A stretch of DNA of 64,000 nt from Achromobacter insolitus. GTDB taxonomy: Bacteria; Pseudomonadota; Gammaproteobacteria; Burkholderiales; Burkholderiaceae_B. How positions within the stretch are numbered: position 1 is the stretch's first letter; every line of letters starts with the position of its first letter. The DNA lies in the NCBI RefSeq assembly GCF_002209555.1, contig NZ_NJIF01000010.1, forward strand, positions 1-64,000, read 5' to 3'. Under the pieces are notes generated by a model, which worked only from the letters and a program-made list of their open reading frames with translations, was not told the DNA's origin and did not search any database. Of this stretch, positions 26,069 through 33,569 are shown piece after piece. Made by a program: the position numbers and the translations under genes.

Positions 26069-27036
26069 GCCCCTTGCTGCAAGCCGACGCCGTCAGCAGG
26101 CAGTTCTCGATCCGCTCGGGCATGTTCCGGCCTCGCAGCACGCTGCATGCCGTCAATGGCGTGGACCTGGCGGTGGAGCGTGGCTCGGTGCTGGGTATCG
26201 TGGGCGAATCAGGCTGCGGCAAGTCCACGCTGGCCCGCATGCTGCTGGGGCTGACGCCGCCAAGCGCAGGGGCGATCCGCCTGGACGGACAGGACATCCG
26301 CACCCTGGGCCGGCGAGCCCTGGCCCGCCGCGTGCAGCCGATCTTCCAGGATCCGTATTCGTCGCTGAATCCGCGACGCTCGATCGCCTCCATCGTGTCG
26401 CTGCCGCTGGAAGTGCACGGCATCGCCAATCCGAAGCAGCAGAAAGCCATCGAGATGCTGGAACGCGTCGGGCTGCCGCCGCGGCTGGCCCACAACACGC
26501 CGGGCCAGTTGTCCGGCGGGCAGCGCCAGCGCGTGGCCATCGCGCGGGCGTTGGTGATGCATCCGGAGATCGTCATCTGCGACGAGCCCACCTCGGCGCT
26601 GGACGTATCGGTGCAGGCCCAGATCATGAATCTGCTGATGGACCTGCGCCGCGACTTCAACCTGACCTATGTATTCATCAGCCACAACCTGGCCGTGGTC
26701 GAGCACATCGCCACCCACGTGGCGGTGATGTACCTGGGACGCGTAGTCGAGTCCGCCGCCACCGCGCAACTGTTCCATGATCCGCGCCACCCGTACACCC
26801 AAGCCCTGCTGGCGTCGGTACTGACGCCCGAGCCCGGCCTGGGCATTCCCGATATGGGCCTGGGGCTGTCTTTCCCCGACCCGCTGCGTCCGCCTTCGGG
26901 CTGCCCCTTCCATCCCCGTTGCCAGCAGGCCATGGCGCTATGCAAAACTGAACGCCCGGCGCTGACGCTGCGCGCGCAAGCCGTGGTGGCCTGCCACCTC
27001 TACCCCTCTTCCTCCGACGGAGCCCAGCCATCATGA
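26065..27036 (+). CDS. ABC peptide transporter ATPase (DppF-like)
   Basis: The protein has 323 residues. Walker A is GESGCGKST (47-55), the signature LSGGQRQR, Walker B IVICDEPTS and the switch FISHNLAVV. The C-terminal extension has CPFHPRCQQAMALC. It forms a heterodimer with the DppD-like ATPase. AAGGAG lies before ATG 26065, which overlaps the previous stop as ATGA. The same overlap leads into the peptidase gene. Confidence 0.93.
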   Translation: MSPLLQADAVSRQFSIRSGMFRPRSTLHAVNGVDLAVERGSVLGIVGESGCGKSTLARMLLGLTPPSAGAIRLDGQDIRTLGRRALARRVQPIFQDPYSSLNPRRSIASIVSLPLEVHGIANPKQQKAIEMLERVGLPPRLAHNTPGQLSGGQRQRVAIARALVMHPEIVICDEPTSALDVSVQAQIMNLLMDLRRDFNLTYVFISHNLAVVEHIATHVAVMYLGRVVESAATAQLFHDPRHPYTQALLASVLTPEPGLGIPDMGLGLSFPDPLRPPSGCPFHPRCQQAMALCKTERPALTLRAQAVVACHLYPSSSDGAQPS

Positions 27037-28427
27037 CCCGTGCACAAGCCATCGCCCAGGCCGAGCAGTGTTTCGATTCCGGCGCATTCCGCGCCCTGCT
27101 TGCGCGCCGCCTGGCGCAACCCACGGAAAGCCAGAATCCGGACCGCGCCCCTGAACTCGCCGCCTATCTGGAAGCCGATATCCGGCCCGCCTTCGAAGCC
27201 ATGGGCTTCACCTGCCGCACGCTTACCCACCCCAAGGCGCTGGCGCCCTTTCTGTATGCGGAGCGCATCGAAGACCCTGCCTTGCCCACCGTGCTGGGCT
27301 ATGGCCACGGAGACGTGATCCGCGGCCTGGAAAAGGAATGGAAGCAAGGGCTGTCCCCTTGGACGCTCACCGAGTCGGAAGGCCGCTGGTACGGGCGCGG
27401 CATTGCCGACAACAAGGGCCAGCACACCGTCAACATGGAAGCGTTGAGGCTGGTGCTGGAAACACGCGGAAAGTTGGGGTTCAACACCAAATACTTGATC
27501 GAGATGGGCGAGGAAACGGGCTCCATGGGCCTGCGCGAACTATGCGAGGAACATCGCGCGCTGCTGGCGGCGGACCTCTTGATCGCCTCGGACGGGCCGC
27601 GGCTGAGCGCTGAGCGGCCCACCCTCTTCCTGGGCGCGCGCGGCAGCCTGAACTTCGACCTCAGCATCGAAGCCCGCGCAGGCGGCCACCATTCCGGCAA
27701 CTGGGGCGGCCTGATCTCCAACCCCGGCATCCAGCTGGCCCACGCCATCGCCACCCTGGTCTCGCCCACCGGCCAGATCCGCATCCCGGAATGGGTGCCG
27801 CGCGAGCTGCCCGATGCGGTGCGGCGCGCCCTGGCCGACTGCCAGGTGGACGGCGGCACCGATGGCCCCGACATCGAGCCGTGGTGGGGCGAGCCCGGCC
27901 TGTCGCCGGCCGAACGCGTATTCGGCTGGTGTTCGTTCGAGGTGCTGGCCTACAAAACCGGCAACCCGGACACCCCCGTCAACGCCATCCCACCCCGAGC
28001 CTGGGCGCGCTGCCAATTGCGCTTCGTGGTGGGTGTGGACCCTGACGATCTGGTGCCCGCCCTGCGCCGCCACCTGGATCGCCAGGGGTTTCCCATGGTG
28101 AAGATCGCGCTCACGCGCGAAAACATGTTCCGCGCCACGCGCATCGACCCCGACGACGCCTGGGTGCGCTGGGCAGTGGACTCGCTGGAGCGCACGTCCG
28201 GCGCCAAGACCGCCGTGCTGCCCAACCTGGGCGGCTCCCTGCCCAACGACATCTTCACCGACGTGCTGGGCCTGCGCACGATCTGGGTGCCACACTCCTA
28301 TCCCGGCTGCTCCCAGCACGCGCCAAACGAACACCTGCCGCCAGCGCTGCTGCGCCAGGGGCTGAGCCTGATGACCGGACTGTACTGGGACCTGGGCGCG
28401 GGCGGCACGCCGGCGCTGGAGCGTTAA
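27033..28427 (+). CDS. M20-family metallopeptidase/deacylase
   Basis: The protein has 464 residues. M20 metal-site elements are GYGHGDV (His92, Asp94), GIADNKGQH (Asp126), EMGEETGS (catalytic Glu and ligand, 160-161), SDGPR and the late PHSYPGC...HAPNEH His. A dimerisation domain is inserted between about 200 and 330 (starting GSLNFDLSIEARAGGHHSGNWGG). Its ATGA overlap with dppF indicates strict coexpression, so it most likely hydrolyses the imported peptide or N-acyl compound in the cytoplasm. Family members include carnosinase-like dipeptidases and ArgE/DapE-type deacylases; the exact substrate is open. Confidence 0.88.
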   Translation: MTRAQAIAQAEQCFDSGAFRALLARRLAQPTESQNPDRAPELAAYLEADIRPAFEAMGFTCRTLTHPKALAPFLYAERIEDPALPTVLGYGHGDVIRGLEKEWKQGLSPWTLTESEGRWYGRGIADNKGQHTVNMEALRLVLETRGKLGFNTKYLIEMGEETGSMGLRELCEEHRALLAADLLIASDGPRLSAERPTLFLGARGSLNFDLSIEARAGGHHSGNWGGLISNPGIQLAHAIATLVSPTGQIRIPEWVPRELPDAVRRALADCQVDGGTDGPDIEPWWGEPGLSPAERVFGWCSFEVLAYKTGNPDTPVNAIPPRAWARCQLRFVVGVDPDDLVPALRRHLDRQGFPMVKIALTRENMFRATRIDPDDAWVRWAVDSLERTSGAKTAVLPNLGGSLPNDIFTDVLGLRTIWVPHSYPGCSQHAPNEHLPPALLRQGLSLMTGLYWDLGAGGTPALER

Positions 28428-28454
28428 GGCCGGCGGCTGTAGCGGGCAACGGCC

Positions 28455-28481
28455 AAAAAAAAGCCTCCGGCTAGGAGGCTT
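28455..28481 (-). terminator. intrinsic terminator overlapping the TetR stop codon
   Basis: Read on the minus strand, AAGCCTCC, a TAGCC loop and GGAGGCTT are followed by a run of T. The TAG of the loop is the TetR stop codon itself (28471-28473). It may also terminate the convergent peptide transporter operon. Confidence 0.85.
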
Positions 28482-29091
28482 GTCGTTGTCGTTTGCGTAT
28501 CCCGTCCAAGAGCAGATCGGTGATGAATTCCGCCAGAACCAAGCGCCGGCCCGCATCCGGCGTTTGCCTTGTGAAGCGTTCGATGATGCCCATCAGCGAT
28601 TGCGCGAACCAATCGGACGGAATGTCTTCGCGGAACAGGCCGGCCTGCTGTTCGGCGGCCACGTTGCCGGCGATCAACGCCACCAGCTCGTCCTTCAATG
28701 CCTCCGCCTCGGCGGCCTGGAAGAAGCCGATGCGGGTCAGGTTGGGATCTTCCTGCAGGATGGCGAGCAGGCCGCTCACGCCCTGGCGGATGCGCCCGGC
28801 CAGTTCAGCCCCCTGCAGGTCGTCCGGCAGGCGCGCCTGGCCGATGGCCTGGCGCAGGCGCTGGGCGAACATGCCCACCAGCTCGTCGTAGGCTGCCTGC
28901 TTGCTGGGGAAGTACTGATAGAAGACAGGTTGGGTCACGCCGGCCCGGGCGACGATGTCGCTGATCCGGGTATGCTGGAATCCGCGCTCCGCGAATTCCG
29001 CCGCCGCGACCTCCAGGAGCTGTAGCCGTGTGCGTTCACCCTTGGTGAGACGCTTGTCTTGCGGTAAAGAAGTGGGTCGTGCCGTAATCAT
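28471..29091 (-). CDS. TetR-family transcriptional regulator
   Basis: The protein has 206 residues. The HTH (about 18-65) reads ERTRLQLLEVAAAEFAERGF, ISDIVARAGVTQPVFYQYFPSKQAAYDELV. The C-terminal ligand domain has no identifiable specificity. It is convergent with the peptide transporter operon and divergent from the lipoprotein gene 45 bp away. It could control that gene, or it may regulate elsewhere. Confidence 0.88.
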   Translation of the reverse strand: MITARPTSLPQDKRLTKGERTRLQLLEVAAAEFAERGFQHTRISDIVARAGVTQPVFYQYFPSKQAAYDELVGMFAQRLRQAIGQARLPDDLQGAELAGRIRQGVSGLLAILQEDPNLTRIGFFQAAEAEALKDELVALIAGNVAAEQQAGLFREDIPSDWFAQSLMGIIERFTRQTPDAGRRLVLAEFITDLLLDGIRKRQRQAS

Positions 29092-29135
29092 CGCGAGAAA
29101 ATACTACCCTTCGGCGCTTTTAGCCACTGCTTTCA

Positions 29136-29606
29136 ATGACTGTTTCCAGCGCAGATACATCCATTGCAATATCATCCCCAAGGCGCTTGCCTACTGTGGC
29201 TGTCCTGATTCTTGGCAGCCTGATATCGGGCTGCGTGCCCTACCCCGTCTACAAGACCATGCAGCCGGACGCCCAGGCCATCGTGCTGGATGAAAATTCC
29301 CAGCCCCTGGCGGATGCGCGGGTCGTCCTGATCAGCAGCACTTACCCGTACGGCCGGGAACAATTCCGCAATGAAACCCGCAGCGCCGCCGATGGCAGCG
29401 CCACGTTCAAGGCCCTGAAAGAGTGGCGCGCCGAATCGATGATGATCCACGGGGCGCAGGTGTATTTCTGGAACTGGTGCGTGGAAAAAGCGGGTTACGA
29501 AACCTACCAGACCCTGGACCGCGATGCCGCGCTCTTCAACCACAAACCGCAGATCCCATTGCGCCCAGGCGAGTCGCGTTCCTGCAACAACTGGCCAGAC
29601 CGTTAG
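29136..29606 (+). CDS. hypothetical lipoprotein with a carboxypeptidase-regulatory-like fold
   Basis: The protein has 156 residues. An N-terminal hydrophobic stretch ends in the lipobox ISGC (Cys33), predicting lipidation. The mature part begins PYPVYKTMQPDAQAIVLDENSQPLADARVVLIS, with the beta-sandwich rhythm of carboxypeptidase regulatory/Ig-like domains (D..G.PLA.A.V). Two further cysteines (WNWCVEK, SRSCNN) could form a disulfide. Function unknown. The start at 29136 has weak ribosome-binding context, and the n-region of about 15 residues is long for a lipoprotein. Confidence 0.65.
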   Translation: MTVSSADTSIAISSPRRLPTVAVLILGSLISGCVPYPVYKTMQPDAQAIVLDENSQPLADARVVLISSTYPYGREQFRNETRSAADGSATFKALKEWRAESMMIHGAQVYFWNWCVEKAGYETYQTLDRDAALFNHKPQIPLRPGESRSCNNWPDR

Positions 29607-29746
29607 AACCTGCCCGTCCACGCTGAAATCAGTTGAAATCTCCGAAGCGCTTGAGACACTTTATGGAGGCGGCCAGGCGGTAAAGTAGGACTATCGGCCC
29701 GGACCTGGCGTTACGCCGGCTCCCGGGACGGATCAGGAGCAAGATC

Positions 29747-30322
29747 ATGAAGCGGTTTTCTGGCCGTATGGCCATCGTCGCGGCGCTGGCGCTGGCCGTG
29801 GCAAGCGCGCCCGCCATGGCCGGCGGGCGTGGCGGCGGTTACTGGGGCGGCGGCCACGGCGGATATCACGGCGGTGGCTATCACGGCGGATATCACAATT
29901 ACCATGGCGGCAGCAGCAGTTCCGACGGCTGGTGGATAGGCGGCGCCTTCGCGCTGGCCACCATAGGCCTGCTGCTGGCGGCCGACTCCGGGCCCACTTA
30001 TACCCAGGCCGGCGTCTACTCGTCGGGCGTGGGCTACACCAGCCCGCCAGTCTACACAGCCCCCGTATACAACGCCCCGGTATACGAGGCGGCTCCCGTT
30101 TACAGCGCGCCGCAGCCTCAGTACGAGCCGGTGCAATATGAGTCCACGGCGCCCGTCAACAGCGCCCAGGCCAGCGCCACCCTGGACTGCCAGCGCTGGG
30201 CCATGAACCAAAGCGGTTACGACCCGGCCACCATCACGCAATGGACCACCCAAGTCATGGTGGATTCCTATAACCGCGCGCTCGATTCCTGCATGACCAG
30301 CCGCGGCTACCGCGCCCACTGA
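29747..30322 (+). CDS. exported Gly/His/Tyr-rich protein of unknown function
   Basis: The protein has 191 residues. The signal peptide (AIVAALALAVASAPAMA) is followed by a low-complexity Gly-His-Tyr region with repeated GYHGG units, then one hydrophobic helix (GGAFALATIGLLLAA). A Tyr-Ala-Pro-Val repeat region (about 95-135) leads to a C-terminal domain with two conserved-looking cysteines (LDCQRWA and DSCMTSRGY). His-rich stretches can bind metals; that is inference. AGGAGCAAG precedes the ATG. I know similar proteins in Bordetella-like genomes only as hypothetical. Confidence 0.75.
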   Translation: MKRFSGRMAIVAALALAVASAPAMAGGRGGGYWGGGHGGYHGGGYHGGYHNYHGGSSSSDGWWIGGAFALATIGLLLAADSGPTYTQAGVYSSGVGYTSPPVYTAPVYNAPVYEAAPVYSAPQPQYEPVQYESTAPVNSAQASATLDCQRWAMNQSGYDPATITQWTTQVMVDSYNRALDSCMTSRGYRAH

Positions 30323-30355
30323 AAGCGCATACCGGGTATTCCCGCTTGCCCTGCC

Positions 30356-30386
30356 GCGCCGGCCTGCACACACTGCATGCCGGCGC
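30356..30386 (+). terminator. hairpin after the Gly/His-rich gene
   Basis: GCGCCGGC and GCCGGCGC form an 8-bp stem around a 15-nt loop in the 125-bp gap before the Bug receptor gene. It has no U-tract; it is possibly a weak terminator. Confidence 0.45.
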
Positions 30387-30447
30387 GCCTCATTGAAGGG
30401 CCGCCGCGTCCTGGCGGATCGGCCGCCGGGCATATAAAGGGGAAAGC

Positions 30448-31425
30448 ATGTTGAATTTCAAGCGGATCGCGGGGGTGTGCGCCATCGGCGCAGCCTGCGC
30501 ATTCTCTGCCGCCAGCTACGCGCAGTCCGACGCCAAGTCCCAGGCCATGACCATCGTCGTGCCCTACGGCGCGGGTGGCATCGTCGACAACACTGCGCGG
30601 GCCTTCGCGCAGAAGCTTGCGGCGGAACTGGGCCGGCCCGTGGTGGTGGAGAACCGCGGCGGCGCCGGCGGCATGATAGGCATGAACACGGTGGCCCGGG
30701 CGCATGACGAGAACACCCTGGCCTTTACGGCCGTCAGCCCGGTCACGCTGTCGCCGCACGTGATGAAGACACTGTACGACCCCTTGAAGGACCTGGCGCC
30801 CGTGGCCGCCGTCATGTATTCGCCCGTCTATCTGGTGGGTGGCCCGAAGTTCACCGGCAAGACATTCCAGGACATGCTCTCCCAGGCCAAGGCCGACCCC
30901 GGCGGCCTGTCGCTGGCGACCGCGGGCGTGGGTTCGCTGGGGCACCTGATGCTGGAGCAGATCAATGGGCAGGCCGACGTGCGCATTACCCACGTGCCGT
31001 ACAAAGGCATGGCGCAGATGGTGCCCGATGCCCTGGGCGGCCAGTTCACCCTGATGCTGGTCAATGCGTCGGGCCCGATCAATGCGCTGATCGATGAAGG
31101 CAAGCTCACCCTGCTGGCCGTGGGCTCGCCGGCCCGCCTGCCAGCGAGACCAGGCACGCCCACGCTGGCCGAATTGGGCTATCCCATGGCCAACATGACC
31201 TCTACCTTTGGGTTTTTTGCGCCCGCGACCACCAGTCCGGACTTCCGCAAGCGCATGAACGGCCTGATCAACCGCATCGCCGCCATGCCGGACATCAGCA
31301 AACCGCTGACGGACGCGCTGAATATCATGTCGCCCGGCACCGTCGAGCAGTTCAGCGCCCAGGTGCAGAAGGAGTACGCGGACAACGGTCAGATCGTAAA
31401 GCGGGCCAATATCCGCAGTGAATAG
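30448..31425 (+). CDS. Bug-family (TctC-like) periplasmic solute-binding receptor
   Basis: The protein has 325 residues with signal peptide GVCAIGAACAFSAASYAQ. Bug motifs: MTIVVPYGAGGIVDNTARAF, VVVENRGGAGGMIGM, the second-lobe LSLATAGVGSLGHLMLEQ, HVPYKGMAQMVPD, and a C-terminal ADNGQIVKRANI. It is expected to bind a carboxylate ligand in the periplasm. It stands alone, with no TctAB genes or linked catabolic enzyme, so the ligand cannot be inferred. GGGGAAAG precedes the ATG. Confidence 0.92.
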   Translation: MLNFKRIAGVCAIGAACAFSAASYAQSDAKSQAMTIVVPYGAGGIVDNTARAFAQKLAAELGRPVVVENRGGAGGMIGMNTVARAHDENTLAFTAVSPVTLSPHVMKTLYDPLKDLAPVAAVMYSPVYLVGGPKFTGKTFQDMLSQAKADPGGLSLATAGVGSLGHLMLEQINGQADVRITHVPYKGMAQMVPDALGGQFTLMLVNASGPINALIDEGKLTLLAVGSPARLPARPGTPTLAELGYPMANMTSTFGFFAPATTSPDFRKRMNGLINRIAAMPDISKPLTDALNIMSPGTVEQFSAQVQKEYADNGQIVKRANIRSE

Positions 31426-31476
31426 ACGGCGGTGAATCGGAGGCGCTCCGTCAAACGCGCCCGTGTGGCAGGCGGC

Positions 31477-31794
31477 TCAGCGCCGCCAGCCACGCCAGGC
31501 GCACAGCAGGCCAAAGACCAGCAAGGCGCCGGCCGGCAGCACCCAGACGAACCCCGAATCCGTGTAGACCACCTGATCTACCGGGTCGTAATAGCGGCCC
31601 AGTTCGTTGAAATCCCACTTCAGGTACTGCGCATACCAGATATAGAAAAAGAAGGCCGACAACGCGAGGCTCATCCCGGCAGCCAAACGCAACAGGCCCG
31701 TGCTGCGTCCGGCGCGCGCCGCAATCTTCCATGTCAGGATTGCGCATCCCGCCACGCCCAGCAGCACGAGCAGGTCGCCGGCATCAAGGCCCAT
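31477..31794 (-). CDS. small membrane protein of unknown function
   Basis: The protein has 105 residues with three predicted membrane helices (LLVLLGVAGCAILTWKIA, GLLRLAAGMSLALSAFFFYIWYA, GFVWVLPAGALLVFGLLCAW). Between helices 2 and 3 is a polar segment (KWDFNELGRYYDPVDQVVYTD). ATG at 31794 with GGAGG upstream overlaps the 3' end of the DUF523 gene by 11 bp, so the two are translationally linked. No family recognised. Confidence 0.7.
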   Translation of the reverse strand: MGLDAGDLLVLLGVAGCAILTWKIAARAGRSTGLLRLAAGMSLALSAFFFYIWYAQYLKWDFNELGRYYDPVDQVVYTDSGFVWVLPAGALLVFGLLCAWRGWRR

Positions 31795-32290
31795 CGGCGG
31801 CCTCCAGGCGGGCCAGACAGTCCTGGGCTTCCTGCCATTGCTTTTCACTGAAGACGCACAAGCCCGCCCGCGCCAGGAGTGCTGCCGTCACGCCGACTCC
31901 GGGCTGCCTGCGGCCAGCAAAATGGCCGTCGTACACATAGCCGCTGCCGCAGGATGGGCTGCCCTCCTTGAGGACCGCAATGCCGATTGCGTGCTTGCGC
32001 GCGGTTGCCAGCGCGGCTTGCGCGCCTTGCACGAAGGGTGCCGTCACGTCCTCGCCTGAAACCGCCACCACGCGGGCACGGCCGGCCAATACCGCCGCCG
32101 CGTCCGCGGCCGGCTCTATCTCCGCGGGTGGACGCGGGACGGGCATGCCGCCCGCCATTTCCGGGCAGACGACGACCACCCGGCCCTCTTCCCGCCACCG
32201 GGCAAGCACGGGATTGTCATGGGAAACGCCACGGCCGTCGTAGCGCACGGGGTTGCCCAACAGGCAGGAACTGACCAGAACATATTGCAT
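31784..32290 (-). CDS. DUF523 family protein
   Basis: The protein has 168 residues. The start YVLVSSCLLGNPVRYDG, followed by VCPEMAGGMPVPRPPAE and LKEGSPSCG, is the signature of DUF523 proteins (YbbK-like), with conserved cysteines suggesting metal or cluster binding. Function is not established; some relatives are fused to DUF1722. ATG at 32290 fits the family N-terminus, while the frame upstream to 32449 does not. It overlaps the small membrane protein gene downstream. Confidence 0.88.
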   Translation of the reverse strand: MQYVLVSSCLLGNPVRYDGRGVSHDNPVLARWREEGRVVVVCPEMAGGMPVPRPPAEIEPAADAAAVLAGRARVVAVSGEDVTAPFVQGAQAALATARKHAIGIAVLKEGSPSCGSGYVYDGHFAGRRQPGVGVTAALLARAGLCVFSEKQWQEAQDCLARLEAADGP

Positions 32291-32381
32291 GCGTCGTCCG
32301 ACATGAGGGGCCGCAAGCCCCGGATACAAGCACGCATGATAGAGCACCGGTGCCGCAATCCGGCTGCTCGCCAACCCTGCG

Positions 32382-32648
32382 TCAGCTGCCGGCGGCACCC
32401 ATTTTTCGCATCCAGGCGCGCAGAGCGGGATCACGGACCTGCAGCACATCGAACAGGCCCAATGCGTTCAGGGCGGGCAATGCCGCCTGGATGTCCTGGC
32501 GCGCATCGGCCAAGGCCTGGGCCGATGCCTGCGGGTCGAGGCAGACGCGGGCATTTGCAAGAAATGCCCCAACCGTCCCCTTGCGTACGACCACGCCATT
32601 GAAGTCTCCTGCCTCCATGCCGTCCGGCAAGACATCGTGTGCTTTCAT
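32382..32648 (-). CDS. small conserved hypothetical protein
   Basis: The protein has 88 residues. It has no signal or membrane segment. It reads MKAHDVLPDGMEAGDFNGVV, then VRKGTVGAFLANARV, with a C-terminal ALPALNALGLFDVLQVRDPALR. I recall similar small proteins in Bordetella-type genomes without known function. GGAG precedes ATG 32648 at good spacing. It is the gene upstream of DUF523 on the same strand and is divergent from the AraC regulator. Confidence 0.6.
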   Translation of the reverse strand: MKAHDVLPDGMEAGDFNGVVVRKGTVGAFLANARVCLDPQASAQALADARQDIQAALPALNALGLFDVLQVRDPALRAWMRKMGAAGS

Positions 32649-32742
32649 GCGCTGCTCCAGTTGAATCCATACAGGGTTACGATAGATCCGCCGGCCTGGC
32701 AAAACTGCGTTGTTATGGCCATTCAATACGGTGTTTCTGCCA

Positions 32743-33537
32743 ATGCCACATCCTGCTTCCCTACCGCCCCTGCTGGATCCGGCGCTCGCCCGCTCCCGCA
32801 GCGGCCCCCGCTTGATCGCCGTGCGCCTCGAGGACGGCGCGCTGCGGCACACCGCCTTGCATCGGCACGCCAGGGGGCAATTGCTGGGCGCCCAGCATGG
32901 TTTGTTGACGGTTTACGCCGGCGACCAGCAATGGGTGGTGGCGGCAAGGCAAGCCGTCTGGATTCCGCCCAATCACCCGCATGGCCTGTACTCCCATGGG
33001 CCCTATGCCGGCTACAGTGCCTATCTGAGCCCGGCGGCGTGCGCGGGCCTGCCGGCAGCCCCCTGCGTGCTGCATGCCTCCGCCCTGCTGCTGGCCGCCG
33101 TCGACCGCGCCTCGTCCTGGCGCGACGACAAGACCAGTCCTGCGCGCAGCCGTCTCACAGAAGTGATCCGGGACGAGATCCGCACCTTGCCGCGTGCCGG
33201 CCAGGCCCTGCTGCTGCCCGGCGACCCGCGGCTGCAGCGGCTGGCGCTAACGCTGTCGGCCCAGCTTTCCGACCTGCGGACGCAGGACCAATGGGCTGCC
33301 TCGATCGGCATGTCGCCGCGCACGCTGGCTCGCCGCTTCCTGGCGGAAACCGGGCTGACCCTGGGTGCGTGGCGACAACGCGCCCGGCTGATGCGGGCGC
33401 AGGAAATGCTGGCTGAGGGCGCCGCCGTGACGACGGTGGCGCTGGAACTGGGTTACGACAACGTCAGCGCCTTCATTGCCATGTTCAAGCGCGAACTGGG
33501 CGCGACGCCAGGCCGCTACAGCGGCCCGGCCGACTAG
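32743..33537 (+). CDS. AraC-family transcriptional regulator
   Basis: The protein has 264 residues. The N-terminal cupin-like sensor region (about 20-100: LHRHARGQLLGAQHGLLTVYAG, VWIPPNHPHGLYSHG) resembles the cupin type of AraC regulators. The C-terminal double HTH starts at DQWAASIGMSPRTLARRFLAETG and ends AVTTVALELGYDNVSAFIAMFKRELGATPGRY. ATG at 32743 was chosen over an upstream TTG; neither has a strong ribosome binding site. Targets may include the divergent small gene or unlinked genes. Confidence 0.88.
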   Translation: MPHPASLPPLLDPALARSRSGPRLIAVRLEDGALRHTALHRHARGQLLGAQHGLLTVYAGDQQWVVAARQAVWIPPNHPHGLYSHGPYAGYSAYLSPAACAGLPAAPCVLHASALLLAAVDRASSWRDDKTSPARSRLTEVIRDEIRTLPRAGQALLLPGDPRLQRLALTLSAQLSDLRTQDQWAASIGMSPRTLARRFLAETGLTLGAWRQRARLMRAQEMLAEGAAVTTVALELGYDNVSAFIAMFKRELGATPGRYSGPAD

Positions 33538-33569
33538 GGCGTGTCAGCCCCTCGCACCCATTCGCGGAC

